Shown: positions 1 through 8,916, numbered from the stretch's first letter. The stretch: DNA of 64,000 bases from CALEMW01 sp964343835 (GCA_964343835.1 CAYFKR010000010.1:1-64000); one strand, 5' to 3'. The notes: generated from the sequence alone by a model not told the origin. Program-made: numbers and translations.

Positions 1-905
1 CGACCGGCCGCGGCATCGGCCCCGCCTACCAGGACATGGCGGCGCGCCGGGCGGTGCGCATCGGCGACCTGCTCGATCCGGAGCGCCTCGTGATGCGCCT
101 CGACCGGGTGCTCGACGAGCGCAACGCCGTGCTCGCGTGGCTCGGCGAGGAGCCGGTCGACCGGGCCGCGCTCACCGACCAGATGCTGGCGCTGGGCGAG
201 CGCATCGCCCCCTGGGTCGGCGACGGCGCGGCGCGGGTGCGCGAGCGCATGGCGGCGGGCGACAAGGTGCTGTTCGAGGGCGCCCAGGGCACCCTGCTCG
301 ACGTGCTCCACGGCACCTATCCCTTCGTGACCTCGTCCCACACGGTCGCGGGCGCGGTGGCCACCGGCGTCGGGGTGCCGCCGCACCGGGTCGCGCGGGT
401 CGTCGGCATCGTGAAGGCCTACCCCACGCGCGTCGGCAACGGCGGCTTCCCGACCGAGCTCGAGGACGAGATCGGCCAGAAGCTGCGGGACGGCGGCCAC
501 GAGTACGGCTCGACGACCGGGCGGCCCCGGCGCTGCGGCTGGCTCGATCTGGCGGCGCTGAGCCACGCCCACCAGCTCAACGGCTTCACCGGGCTCGCGC
601 TCACGAAGCTCGACGTGCTGACCGGCATCGACCCCATCCAGGTCTGCGTCGCCTACCGGACCCCCACGGGTATCCACCGCGGTCTCCCGGCCGACGAGCT
701 CCAGGCCGAGGGGCTGGAGCCGGTCTACGAGTCACTCCCCGGGTGGCACGAGGACCTCACCAGCGCCCGGTCCATGGACGACCTCCCCGCCGCCGCGCGG
801 GACTACATCGCCTTCATCGAGCGCTTCGTCGGCGTGCCCGTGCCGCTGGTCGGCGTCGGCCCCGGCCGCAGCGAGACCCTGATCCGGGACGACGTCTGGG
901 GGTGA
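1..905 (+). CDS. purA: Adenylosuccinate synthase, 3' part (5' end outside window)
   Basis: Joins IMP and aspartate using GTP to give adenylosuccinate, the first committed step from IMP to AMP in the cytoplasm. About 300 codons are present, reading from base 3. Family motifs are TGRGIGPAY at the left edge, the TSSHTVAGAVATG segment, the KAYPTRVG segment with the IMP-contacting arginine, GSTTGRPRRCGWLD and TKLDVLTG. The C-terminus ends normally with a GVGPGRSETLI-type tail and TGA. The gene runs convergently into a membrane-protein frame whose 3' end overlaps it by 174 bases; purA itself looks intact. Confidence 0.95.
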   Translation, partial: TGRGIGPAYQDMAARRAVRIGDLLDPERLVMRLDRVLDERNAVLAWLGEEPVDRAALTDQMLALGERIAPWVGDGAARVRERMAAGDKVLFEGAQGTLLDVLHGTYPFVTSSHTVAGAVATGVGVPPHRVARVVGIVKAYPTRVGNGGFPTELEDEIGQKLRDGGHEYGSTTGRPRRCGWLDLAALSHAHQLNGFTGLALTKLDVLTGIDPIQVCVAYRTPTGIHRGLPADELQAEGLEPVYESLPGWHEDLTSARSMDDLPAAARDYIAFIERFVGVPVPLVGVGPGRSETLIRDDVWG

Positions 906-1754
906 GGGAAGCGGCGGCCCCGGCGGCAGCACGAGGGCGAGCTGGACCGGCTCGCCCGGCAGGAACACGCCGCAGGCGGTCAGGATGACCGGGCGCCCGC
1001 CGAAGCTGCGCACCATGCCCACGGCCAGCAGCACCACCGCGGCGCCGGTCAGGACGAAGTCGTCCTTGATCATGGTCGAGAGCATGAACAGGCCCAGGGC
1101 CGCGCTCACGCCCATCAGGTCGACGAAGTCGATGCGGCGGCGATCGGCGAACAGGATCAGCAGGAAGATGCCGGGGTAGACGAGCAGCGAGCCCAGGTGG
1201 AAGCCTACGCCCAGACCCAGCATGTAGACGATCAGGTAGATGAGCGTATTGCTGCCGCGGCTGTCCCTTCCCTCGTACCACTTCAGCGCGACCCAGGTGA
1301 GCGAACTGATGATGAAGCCCGAGAGCCCGTACACCTCCGCCTCGATGGCGTTGTTCCAGAACGTCTCGCTGAACAGGAGGAAGAGCGATCCCGTCAAACC
1401 ACCGGCGTGGGCCAGCCACCCCGAGTCGGGATCGGCCCGCCGCGCCACCTTCACGATGACCAGGTAGAGGAACATCACCGCCAGGGCGCTGAAGAACGCC
1501 GACATGAAGTTCACGGCCACGGCGGTGGACGTGATCGGCGACAGCATGACGTCGAAGACGCGCCCCATCAGTACGTAAAGCGGTGTACCGGGCTGGTGCG
1601 GGATGCCCAGGATGTGGCTGGTGGCGATGTACTCGCCGCAATCCCAGAAGCTGAGGGTGGGCGGCAGGGTGAGGCCGTAGACCACGAGCGCCAGCAGGAA
1701 GACGCCGGCGGCCAGCAGGGACGAAGGTCGCCGCATCGTTTCAACGACGGACAT
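732..1754 (-). pseudogene. DUF2723 family membrane protein, cut short
   Basis: The N-terminal ~270 residues match DUF2723, a polytopic GT-C-like glycosyltransferase family common in Bacteroidetes and relatives. Visible are an N-terminal membrane helix, the signature FWDCGEYIATSHILGIPHQP (residues ~36-55), NFMSAFFSAL, and several further hydrophobic helices to about residue 265. Members are usually 500-1000 residues long, but this frame turns into Pro/Gly-rich antisense of purA at about residue 284 and stops at 340. It is therefore probably a truncated gene, or an assembly join near the purA stop. It follows the flippase gene after a 106-base gap on the same strand. No function can be assumed for the fragment. 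Confidence 0.6.
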
Positions 1755-1860
1755 GGTTCCCCCAGGGGAGTGAAGGGTTCAGAGAACGCAATCGAGGAAA
1801 TCTATCATACGGGCCGGGGTGCAACAAGGACGGGGCGGTCCGGTTCCGGTGATCCGGAGG

Positions 1861-2814
1861 TCATCGACGGCGACCGGCCAGGAACAGCACCCCGCCGAGG
1901 AGACTCACGGCCACCTGCACCAGCCAGGCCGCGAACTCCATGGCCACGGCGGGCTCCTCGGCGGCGGTCACCCCCACCGTGACGAAGAGGCTCGCCGCGG
2001 CCACCTCGCGCAGGCCCAGGCCGTTCACGCTGACGGGCAGCGACAGCAGGATCCCCAGCAGGGGCACGGCCACGAAGAGCTGCAGGATCTGGGCGCCGCC
2101 GAAGACGATCCCCAGCCCCCAGCCCGCCAGCAGGTGGGTCAGCACGCGCATGAACTGGACCACCAGGGCCAGGACGAAGAGGCGCAGCAGCCAGGCGGGA
2201 TGCTCGCGGAACCGGCGGAACTCGGCCAGGAACGCCGACAGGCGTCGGGCGGGCCGTTCCCAGGGCAACCGCTCGAAAAGGGTCACCATCACGCCCGAGA
2301 TACGACGCGACAGCAGCGCCGTCATGCCCCCCCCCCACACCGCGAGGGCCGCCCAGAGGGGCAGTGCCGGCGGCGCGGGCAGACCGGCCGCCCGGGCCGC
2401 GCCCAGGGTGGCCAGGGCCAGGATCGTCAGGGCGAACAGGCCCATCAGCCGGTCCAGGGCCGTGGCACCGAGCACGGCGCCGGTACGCCCCTCGCGCCGG
2501 CCCAGATCCACGATCTTGACGGCGTCGCCGCCCACGTTGCCCAGCAGGAAGTTGTTGAAGAAGAGGCCGACCCAGTAGACGCGGATCATCTCCGCGACCG
2601 AGGTCCGGAGGCCCGCCGTGCGCAGGATCCAGGCCCATTGCAGGGCGCCGCCCAGGGCCGAGGCCGCGAACACCGCCACCGCGGCCGCGAGCCAGCCCCA
2701 GTGGGGTTCGGTGAGGGTGGCCACCACGGTTCCGAAATCCACGCGGCGGATCACCACGACCATCAGCAGCACGCTCACCAGGGCCCGCACCAGGACGGCG
2801 CCGCGCCCCTTCAC
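1861..2814 (-). CDS. Flippase-like integral membrane protein (LPG synthase TM / AglD-like)
   Basis: A 317-residue polytopic protein with about eight hydrophobic helices. It carries the family signatures NFLLGNVGGDAVKI (~residues 72-85), ALDRLMGLFAL, and near the end LPVSVNGLGLREVA. This family (lysylphosphatidylglycerol synthetase TM region, UPF0104) is often found beside glycosyltransferases and is proposed to act in lipid or glycolipid handling at the inner membrane. The GTG start at 2814 overlaps the TGA of the upstream glycosyltransferase (GTGA), so the two are translationally coupled. A run of ten C on the plus strand (2327-2336) lies inside the coding region and could be slippage-prone. 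The substrate is unknown. Confidence 0.8.
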   Translation of the reverse strand: MKGRGAVLVRALVSVLLMVVVIRRVDFGTVVATLTEPHWGWLAAAVAVFAASALGGALQWAWILRTAGLRTSVAEMIRVYWVGLFFNNFLLGNVGGDAVKIVDLGRREGRTGAVLGATALDRLMGLFALTILALATLGAARAAGLPAPPALPLWAALAVWGGGMTALLSRRISGVMVTLFERLPWERPARRLSAFLAEFRRFREHPAWLLRLFVLALVVQFMRVLTHLLAGWGLGIVFGGAQILQLFVAVPLLGILLSLPVSVNGLGLREVAAASLFVTVGVTAAEEPAVAMEFAAWLVQVAVSLLGGVLFLAGRRR

Positions 2815-3935
2815 GACGGCCTCTTCCCCGCCGCCACGGCCTCGAAGACCGCCAACGACTCCTCGGCGCAGCGTTCCCAGGTGAAGGTAGCGGCCCACTC
2901 GCGGGCAGCGGCGGAGTAGCGGTCGCGGAGGTCGGGGTCGCGCAGGATGCGCAGGGCGGCGTCGGCCATGGCATCGGCGTCGGCGTAGGGCACCAGCAGG
3001 CCGGTCTCGTCGTCGCGCACCGAGTCGCGCAGGCCGGGGCGGTCGCTGGCCACCACGGGCAGCCCGCAGCAATTGGCCTCGATCACCGTCAGGCCCCAGC
3101 CCTCCTTGGGGCTCGGGTTGAGGAACACGCCGGCGCGGTAGAGCAGGGACACCAGTTCGTTCCACTCCAGGTGCCCGGTGAAGGTCACCGAATCGTCCAG
3201 GCCATGATCGCTCACGTAGCGCCGCAGTCGATCCTCGTCGGGGCCGCGGCCCATGATCATCATGCGGGCCTCGGGCATCGCGGCGCGGATGTAGCCGAAG
3301 GCGTCGATGGCCACGTCCACGCTCTTGTAGCGGCGCAGGCGGCTCCAGCTCACCACCAGGGGCGGGTCGTCGCGCGGGGGCGGGTCGGTCACGGCGAAGC
3401 GGGCCTGCTCCATGCCGCAGTAGACGGTGGTCACCCGTTCGCGGTCGATGCCGCGGGCCACCAGGTCGTCGGCGGTGGACGGGCTGATGACTTCGAAATG
3501 GACGTTCCGGTAGACAGCGGGGATCAGCTGCTCGGCGCCCCACACGTAGGTGGCCACGATCGGGTTGGCCTCGCGGTACACGGTGGCGCCGAAGAGGTGC
3601 GGCACGATGGCCACCACCGGCACGTCGCCGGCATACAGCGGCGTGTAGAAGGGGATCTTGTTGATGTCCTCCACCAGCAGGTCGTAGCGCCGCTCCTTCA
3701 ACAGGCGCTTCACCACGCCCGGCAGCACGAAGTTGGCCACCGACCAGTGGCCCTTGCGGATGTGGCGGATGCCGTCGATGACCTCTTCCGGTTCCGCGCC
3801 CTCGTACGACGCCACGACGAGGTCGACCTCGTGACCCGCGGCCACGCAGCCCTTGAGGATCTCGTGCAGATGGAGTTCGGCCCCGCCGCCCAGGGGGTCA
3901 CGGATGTCGCGCCAGTTGACCGCGAGGATCCTCAC
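2811..3935 (-). CDS. GT4-type glycosyltransferase
   Basis: A 374-residue cytoplasmic glycosyltransferase with the GT-B fold. The N-terminal half begins VRILAVNWRDIRDPLGGGAE, typical of acceptor-binding domains. The C-terminal half has the nucleotide-sugar motif EGWGLTVIEANCCGLPVV with the conserved E-x7-E spacing, followed by ASDRPGLRDSV. It probably transfers a sugar to a lipid or polysaccharide acceptor; the specificity cannot be read. The GTG at 3935 overlaps the TGA of the preceding methyltransferase, and its own stop overlaps the flippase start. This makes a coupled methyltransferase-glycosyltransferase-flippase module. A longer frame upstream of the GTG is low-complexity antisense and was excluded. 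Confidence 0.85.
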   Translation of the reverse strand: MRILAVNWRDIRDPLGGGAELHLHEILKGCVAAGHEVDLVVASYEGAEPEEVIDGIRHIRKGHWSVANFVLPGVVKRLLKERRYDLLVEDINKIPFYTPLYAGDVPVVAIVPHLFGATVYREANPIVATYVWGAEQLIPAVYRNVHFEVISPSTADDLVARGIDRERVTTVYCGMEQARFAVTDPPPRDDPPLVVSWSRLRRYKSVDVAIDAFGYIRAAMPEARMMIMGRGPDEDRLRRYVSDHGLDDSVTFTGHLEWNELVSLLYRAGVFLNPSPKEGWGLTVIEANCCGLPVVASDRPGLRDSVRDDETGLLVPYADADAMADAALRILRDPDLRDRYSAAAREWAATFTWERCAEESLAVFEAVAAGKRPS

Positions 3936-4723
3936 GCCCCGCCCCCGTCCGGCTTGCGGACCACCACGCCGATGGTCATGCAGGTATGCAGGGCCCAGCG
4001 GCGGTCCTTGTTGCGTTCGCGCCAGCGGGCCATGGCGCGGCCCAGGGGTGGGATCGGGTCGGGGTACATGGGCAGGCGCAGGCCGAGGCGCGCCAGCAGG
4101 ACCTTGCGCACGGCGCGGTACCAGAGGCCCGGCCACATCCAGTCGCCGTAGGTGCGCACGACGGTGCCGCCGGCCTCCCGGGCCAGAGCTTCCAGGGCTC
4201 CCGGCGTGAACTGGGTCTCCCAGCCGGCGAACCAGCGGTCCATGGCGATCAGCACCTTCTTGCCCACGGTGTAGTAGTGCCAGGTCTGGGGCACGTCCAC
4301 CACCAGGTAGCCGCCGGGCTTCACCACGCGCAGGTCCTCGCGCAGCATGTCCACGGGGTTGCGGAAGTGCTCCAGGAGGCCCTGGTGGAAGACCAGGTCG
4401 AAGGTGTCGTCGGGGAAGGGCTTGTTGAAGGCGTCGCCGCCCACGGGCCGGACCGTCACACCCGCGGCCTCGGCGGCCTGCAGGGTCAGGGCCAGGGAAC
4501 CGGGCACGTAGTCCAGGGTCCAGACGTCGGCACCGGCGCGGGCCAGGGCCACGGCGTCGCGGCCGGTGCCGGCACCCACCTCCAGCACCGACTTGCCGGA
4601 CGGGTCGCCGACGCCGAAGAGCTCGCGCTCCATGCGGCCGTCGTTGCCGTACACGTCCTCCAGGGAGAGGCGGTCGGCCTCCTCCCAGAACCGTTGCCAG
4701 TGTCCCCGGGTGGTGCGCCTCAC
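3932..4723 (-). CDS. Class I SAM-dependent methyltransferase
   Basis: A 263-residue Rossmann-fold methyltransferase. Motif I is VLEVGAGTGRDAVALARAGA (~residues 46-65), the acidic residue ending strand 2 lies in WTLDYVPGS, and the post-motif region is FDLVFHQGLLEHF followed by LRVVKPGGYLVVDVPQ. This is typical of small-molecule or glycan methyltransferases (Methyltransf_11/23). The GTG start overlaps the nusB TGA, so it is coupled to the riboflavin/nusB operon. The downstream glycosyltransferase and flippase suggest a glycan or lipid substrate, which is inference. Confidence 0.8.
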   Translation of the reverse strand: MRRTTRGHWQRFWEEADRLSLEDVYGNDGRMERELFGVGDPSGKSVLEVGAGTGRDAVALARAGADVWTLDYVPGSLALTLQAAEAAGVTVRPVGGDAFNKPFPDDTFDLVFHQGLLEHFRNPVDMLREDLRVVKPGGYLVVDVPQTWHYYTVGKKVLIAMDRWFAGWETQFTPGALEALAREAGGTVVRTYGDWMWPGLWYRAVRKVLLARLGLRLPMYPDPIPPLGRAMARWRERNKDRRWALHTCMTIGVVVRKPDGGGA

Positions 4724-5148
4724 GTCGCGTCCGCCTCCTCGTCCTCCTGGACCAGTCGGGAGGCGCGGTCGAGCACGCCGTTGACGAAGCGCACGGCGTC
4801 CTCGTCGCAGAACAGCCGGGCCACCTCGCAGGCCTCGTTGATCACCACGTTGGGCGGCACGTCGGGGCTGGTGCGCAGCTCGGCGAGGGCGAGGCGCATG
4901 ACGGCGCGCTCCACGTTTCCCACGCGGGCCGGGTCCCAGTTCTCGAGCAGTCGGTCGAGGTCGGCGTCGAGCCGGTCGCGCAGCCGATCGATGCTGCCGG
5001 CCAGCGGGCGCACGAACGAGGCGGTCTCGGCCGAGGCGCCGCGCCGCTCGAGCTGGTCGTCGAGGCAGTCCATGAGGTCGCCGCCGCTCATGGCGGAGGC
5101 GTAGAGGGCCTGAACCAGGAGTTCGCGGCCCTTGCGTCGCTTGCCCAT
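4720..5148 (-). CDS. nusB: Transcription antitermination protein NusB
   Basis: NusB pairs with ribosomal protein S10 to bind boxA RNA and support rRNA antitermination. The 142-residue all-helical protein starts MGKRRKGRELLVQALYA and contains NWDPARVGNVERAVMRLALAE (cited in part) and VINEACEVARLFCDEDAVRFVNGVLD-type sequence, the family core. Length is normal. It lies 8 bases after ribH, the classical ribH-nusB order, and overlaps the next gene by GTGA. Placed behind an FMN riboswitch, its expression may depend partly on flavin level unless an internal promoter exists. Confidence 0.93.
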   Translation of the reverse strand: MGKRRKGRELLVQALYASAMSGGDLMDCLDDQLERRGASAETASFVRPLAGSIDRLRDRLDADLDRLLENWDPARVGNVERAVMRLALAELRTSPDVPPNVVINEACEVARLFCDEDAVRFVNGVLDRASRLVQEDEEADAT

Positions 5149-5156
5149 CGGGTCTC

Positions 5157-5630
5157 CTAACCGGCGTCGATGGCCTTCCAGAGGTCGATCATCTCGAGGG
5201 CCGTCATGGCCGCGTCGAACCCCTTGTTGCCGGCCTTGGTTCCGGCCCGCTCGATGGCCTGGTCCAGGGTGTCGGCGGTGATCACGCCGTACGTGACCGG
5301 CACGTCGCTGTCCAGGGAGACCTGGGCGATGCCCTTGGTCACCTCGGAGCTGATGTAGTTGAAGTGGGGCGTGTCGCCCTGGATCAGGCAGCCCAGGCAG
5401 ATCACCGCGGCGTAGCGGCCGGTGGCCACGAGGCGCTTGGCCGCCATGGGGATCTCGAAGCTGCCCGGCACCCAGGCCGTGTCCACGCTGTCGGCGGACA
5501 CGCCGTGGCGCTCCAGGCAGTCCATGGCGCCGTCCAGCAGCTCGCGCACGATGAAATCGTTGAAGCGGCTGCCCACGATGGCGATCCGGCTGTCGCCGGC
5601 GTCGAAGCGTCCGGTGAAGGTCTTGCCCAC
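5157..5630 (-). CDS. ribH: 6,7-dimethyl-8-ribityllumazine synthase
   Basis: Condenses the ribityl-pyrimidine with dihydroxybutanone phosphate to give lumazine, the step before riboflavin. Motifs seen are SRFNDFIVRELLDGA, the GSFEIP phosphate-binding stretch, GCLIQGDTPHFNYI and the catalytic-site region VPVTYGVIT. Start choice: AGGAGG overlaps an ATG (5636) with no spacing but stands 6 bases before a GTG at 5630. The same CTAGGAGGAT layout precedes ribBA, so GTG is preferred here; ATG at 5636 would add two residues. It sits 10 bases after ribBA. Confidence 0.93.
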   Translation of the reverse strand: MGKTFTGRFDAGDSRIAIVGSRFNDFIVRELLDGAMDCLERHGVSADSVDTAWVPGSFEIPMAAKRLVATGRYAAVICLGCLIQGDTPHFNYISSEVTKGIAQVSLDSDVPVTYGVITADTLDQAIERAGTKAGNKGFDAAMTALEMIDLWKAIDAG

Positions 5631-5640
5631 GTCCATCCTC

Positions 5641-6882
5641 CTAGTCTGTGCCCTCGAGGGCACTGCCGTCCAGTTGTTCCAGCATGTGACCCATGCGGTC
5701 CTTCTTGGTCTGCAGGTAGCGTCGATTGCGGGGATTTGGGGCGGCCTCCAGGGCCTCGCGCCCCTCCAGCTCCAGGCCGTATCCCTCCAGTCCCACCAGC
5801 TTGCGGGGGTTGTTGGTCATCAGCTTCATGCGGCGCACGCCCAGGTCGCGCAGGATCTGGGCGCCGATGCCGTACTCGCGCAGGTCGTCGCCGAAGCCCA
5901 GCCGATGATTGGCTTCGACGGTGTCGGCCCCCTCGTCCTGCAGACGGTAGGCCTTCAGCTTGTTGATCAGGCCGATGCCGCGGCCCTCCTGGCGCATGTA
6001 CAGCAGCACGCCGCGGCCCTCGCGCTGGATCTGGGCCAGGGCCGCCTCCAGCTGCTCGCCGCAGTCGCAGCGCAGGGAGTGGAAGAGGTCGCCCGTCATG
6101 CACTCGGAGTGGACGCGCACCAGGGTGGGCTCGTCGGGGTCGATGTCGCCGCGCACCAGGGCCACGTGCTGGCGGTCGTCCACCGAGGTGGTGTAGGCCA
6201 CCATGGCGAACTCGCCGAAGCGGGTGGGCATGGGCACCTCCACCTCGCGGCGCACGAGGTGTTCGTTGGCGCGGCGGTAGGCGATGAGGTCGGCGATGGA
6301 CACCAGCTTCAGGCCGAACTCGTCGGCGATCTCGCGCAGGCGCGGCAGGCGGGCCATGGAGCCGTCGTCGTCCATGATCTCGCAGAGGATGCCGGAGGGG
6401 TGGCGGCCGGCCAGGACGGCCAGGTCCACCGCGGCCTCGGTGTGGCCGGCGCGCTTGAGCACGCCGCCGGGCTGGGCCTCCAGGGGGAAGATGTGGCCTG
6501 GACGCGCCAGGTCGGCGGGGCGGGCGTTCGGGTCGGCGAAGACCTCGATGGTCCGCGCCCGGTCCGCGGCGGAGATGCCGGTGGTGACGCCCTCGGCGGC
6601 ATCCACCGACACCGTGAAGTTGGTGCGCAGGCGGGCCGTGTTGCGGGGCACCATCTGATGCAGGTCCAGCTCGTCGGCGCGCTCGGAGGTGATGGCCGTG
6701 CAGATCAGGCCCCGGCCGTGCTTCGCCAGGAAGTTCACGGCCTCGGGCGTGACCGCGTCGGCGGCCATGATGAAGTCGCCCTCGTTTTCGCGGTCCTCGT
6801 CGTCCACGACCACGACCATCTCCCCGGCGTGGATGGCGGCGATGGCCTCCTCGATGCTGTCGAGTCTCACGTCGTCGTGCAT
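5641..6882 (-). CDS. ribBA: Bifunctional DHBP synthase / GTP cyclohydrolase II
   Basis: A fusion of RibB (ribulose 5-phosphate to dihydroxybutanone phosphate) and RibA (GTP to the pyrimidine precursor), supplying both riboflavin branches. RibB covers about residues 1-200, with DDEDRENEGDFIMAA and GHTEAAVDLAVLAG. RibA follows with VRVHSECMTGDLFHSLRCDC carrying the zinc cysteines, then RQEGRGIGL and QILRDLGVRRMKLMTNNPRK. Both active sites look complete. AGGAGG lies 7 bases before ATG 6882; a TTG two codons upstream is less likely. Confidence 0.95.
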   Translation of the reverse strand: MHDDVRLDSIEEAIAAIHAGEMVVVVDDEDRENEGDFIMAADAVTPEAVNFLAKHGRGLICTAITSERADELDLHQMVPRNTARLRTNFTVSVDAAEGVTTGISAADRARTIEVFADPNARPADLARPGHIFPLEAQPGGVLKRAGHTEAAVDLAVLAGRHPSGILCEIMDDDGSMARLPRLREIADEFGLKLVSIADLIAYRRANEHLVRREVEVPMPTRFGEFAMVAYTTSVDDRQHVALVRGDIDPDEPTLVRVHSECMTGDLFHSLRCDCGEQLEAALAQIQREGRGVLLYMRQEGRGIGLINKLKAYRLQDEGADTVEANHRLGFGDDLREYGIGAQILRDLGVRRMKLMTNNPRKLVGLEGYGLELEGREALEAAPNPRNRRYLQTKKDRMGHMLEQLDGSALEGTD

Positions 6883-6893
6883 GGTCAATCCTC

Positions 6894-7559
6894 CTAGCGC
6901 CGGCGGCGGAAGCCGCGGGCGGTGATGCTCTCGACGGTCAGGGTCGGGGCGGGTGCGGGGGAATCGGCGGCGGCCACGGCGCGGGCCTCCGCCCCCTTGG
7001 CCAGCACGTCCGCCTCCAGGTTCACGGCCTGGCCCGGCTTCATGGCGGCGAAGCGGGTCGAGGCCAGGGTGTGCGGGATCAGGCTCACGGTGAAGCCGTC
7101 GTCGAAGGGGCCCTCGTCCACCGTCAGGCTCACGCCGTCCACGGCGATCGATCCCTTGGGCAGCAGCCAGCGTCGCACTTCCGACGGGGCGGCGAAGGTC
7201 AGGCGCAGGCTCTCGCCGTCGCGCCGGATGCGGCGCAGCTCGCCCACGCCGTCCACGTGGCCCAGGACCAGGTGGCCGCCCAGGGGGTCGCCCGCCTTCA
7301 GGGCCGGTTCGAGGTGCAGCATCCGGCCGGTCCGCCAGGTGCCGAGGGTGGTCACGCGGCGGGTCTCGGCCACGGCGTCCAGGAACACGACATCGCCGTC
7401 GAGCGCCGTGACGGTGAGGCAGATGCCGTCGCAGGCCAGGCTGTCGCCGAGGGACAGGTCCGGGGCCGAATGCGGCGCCGAGACCGTCAGGCGCGTCACG
7501 GCGCCGGCGCGGGTCGTCCCGCGCAGCACGCCGATCTCCCTGACGAGTCCGGTGAACAT
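6894..7559 (-). CDS. ribE: Riboflavin synthase, alpha subunit
   Basis: Dismutates two lumazines to riboflavin. The protein is 221 residues with the characteristic duplicated lumazine-binding domain, starting MFTGLVREIG. The first domain has SLACDGICLTV and the GHLVLGHVDGVG linker; the second has IAVDGVSLTVDE and VSLIPHTLA. It sits between ribD (2-base gap) and ribBA (11-base gap) and completes a full riboflavin set of four genes under one riboswitch. Length is normal for the family. Confidence 0.94.
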   Translation of the reverse strand: MFTGLVREIGVLRGTTRAGAVTRLTVSAPHSAPDLSLGDSLACDGICLTVTALDGDVVFLDAVAETRRVTTLGTWRTGRMLHLEPALKAGDPLGGHLVLGHVDGVGELRRIRRDGESLRLTFAAPSEVRRWLLPKGSIAVDGVSLTVDEGPFDDGFTVSLIPHTLASTRFAAMKPGQAVNLEADVLAKGAEARAVAAADSPAPAPTLTVESITARGFRRRR

Positions 7560-7561
7560 GC

Positions 7562-8704
7562 CTAGTCCTCCCCCGCGGCGCCGGCCGACAGGGCGTGGCG
7601 GGTGGCGATGAAGTCCATGCGGTCCCACACCAGGTAGGCGTCGCGGTCGCTGCGGGTGGAACGGGTCAGGCTCAGCTCCACGTCCCGGGGCGCGAAGCCC
7701 GTCGGCCAGCGGACGCCGTCCCCGCGCACGGACGGGGCCAGGAACTGCAGCCAGCGATCCACCAAGCCCGCCTCCAGGAACGAGGCCGCCAGGGTCGGGC
7801 CGCCCTCCACCATGATCATGCGGTGACCGGCGGCGTACGCCTGGTCCAGGAGGTCACGGGGATCGACGCGGCCATCGGCGCCGGCGCAGGTCAACACGGA
7901 ACAGCCCCTGGACTCCAGGGCTGCGCGAGCCGCTCCGGGCGCCGCATCGGTGGTGAAGACGGTGAATGGATCGTCCCTCCATTCCGGGGCCGCGGCGAGG
8001 CGAGCGTCCACGCAGGCCGGGACGGGATCGTCGCCCGGGCACCAGGCGGAGCCGGCGGCGCGCCGGCCGTCCAGTCGGGGTCGATCGGCGCGGACCGTCC
8101 CGGCGCCCACGACCACCATGTCGCACCAGCGGCGTTGGCGATGGACCTCGTCCAGGGACTCGTCGCAGGTCAGGTAGAAGGGCTCGCCCTGCACGGCGCC
8201 GGCCGGGGCGAAGACGCCGTCGGCGCTCTGGGCCGTCTTGAGCAGCACGAAGGGACGACGGAAGGCGTCGGTGGCCACGAAGGGCCAGATCAGCTCCAGG
8301 CAGCCGCGGGCCATCACGCCCACGTCCACCGTCAGGCCGGCTTCCCGCAGCATGTCGGCACCGCCGCCCTCGACCGAGGAGTTGGGGTCGTGGATGCCCA
8401 TGACCACGCGCGCGATGCCGCTCTCGATCACGCGGGGCGCGCAGGGCGGCGTCATGCCCTGGTGGTTGCAGGGCTCCAGGGTGACGTAGAGGGTGGCGCC
8501 GCGGGCGGCCTCGCCGGCCTGCTCGATGGCCGCCACTTCCGCATGGGGCGTCCCCGGACCATGATGGGCTCCGCGCCCGACGATCTCGCCGTCACGCACG
8601 ACGACGGCACCCACCGGCGGGTTGGGCCACGGACGCGACGCGATGGCCCGCGCGGTGCGGTGGGCCTCGCTCATGTATTTGTTGTCGGGTGCGTTGGCCG
8701 CCAT
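7562..8704 (-). CDS. ribD: Bifunctional riboflavin deaminase/reductase RibD
   Basis: Carries out pyrimidine deamination and side-chain reduction in riboflavin synthesis. The N-terminal deaminase domain has the zinc motif GTPHAEVAAIEQAG and TLEPCNHQGMTPPC. The C-terminal reductase domain has LLKTAQSADG, VGAGTVRADRPRLD and MIMVEGGPTLAASFLEAGL. The length of 380 residues is typical. It is the first gene behind the FMN riboswitch, with GAGG a few bases before ATG 8704. Confidence 0.94.
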   Translation of the reverse strand: MAANAPDNKYMSEAHRTARAIASRPWPNPPVGAVVVRDGEIVGRGAHHGPGTPHAEVAAIEQAGEAARGATLYVTLEPCNHQGMTPPCAPRVIESGIARVVMGIHDPNSSVEGGGADMLREAGLTVDVGVMARGCLELIWPFVATDAFRRPFVLLKTAQSADGVFAPAGAVQGEPFYLTCDESLDEVHRQRRWCDMVVVGAGTVRADRPRLDGRRAAGSAWCPGDDPVPACVDARLAAAPEWRDDPFTVFTTDAAPGAARAALESRGCSVLTCAGADGRVDPRDLLDQAYAAGHRMIMVEGGPTLAASFLEAGLVDRWLQFLAPSVRGDGVRWPTGFAPRDVELSLTRSTRSDRDAYLVWDRMDFIATRHALSAGAAGED

Positions 8705-8757
8705 GATCCTCGACTCCGGTCGAGCTGAGAGGTCAGGGGCGACGGCAGACAGGAAGA

Positions 8758-8781
8758 CGCGCCCCGCAAGGCTGCGGCGCG
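8758..8781 (-). terminator. Intrinsic terminator of the FMN riboswitch expression platform
   Basis: On the minus strand CGCGCC-GCA pairs with TGC-(GG)-GGCGCG around a four-base loop and is followed by a pyrimidine-rich tail, GTCTTCCTGTCT. It lies just after the aptamer and before ribD, the expected place for FMN-induced termination. The stem has a two-base bulge; no anti-terminator was worked out. Confidence 0.55.
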
Positions 8782-8789
8782 CAAACTCC

Positions 8790-8916
8790 CAACTTCTCCC
8801 ATCCAGACTGTCACTGTCGGCCCCGGATTTCCACCGGGTCGGCCGGCTGCGCGGGGAGCGCTGCCGGGTCGCGGGCTATGACCGCCGGTGGGGAATTGCA
8901 CCCCGCCCCGAAGTTG
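8790..8916 (-). ncRNA. FMN riboswitch (RFN element)
   Basis: On the minus strand the conserved RFN features occur in order: a perfect 7-base-pair P1 helix, CAACTTC with GAAGTTG (8910-8916 and 8790-8796), then CGGGGCGGGGTGCAATTCCC, CACCGGCGGT, GACCCGGTGGAAATCCGG, GCCGACAGTGACAGTCTGG and ATGGGAGAAG. FMN binding would shut down the riboflavin operon ribD-ribE-ribBA-ribH and perhaps genes beyond. The variable arm is short and GC-rich. Confidence 0.95.

Noticed and set aside
3936..4136. N-terminal extension of the glycosyltransferase
   Set aside because: The extra 67 codons are Arg/Pro/Gly-rich and overlap the methyltransferase gene; the GTG at 3935 gives the conserved family start.
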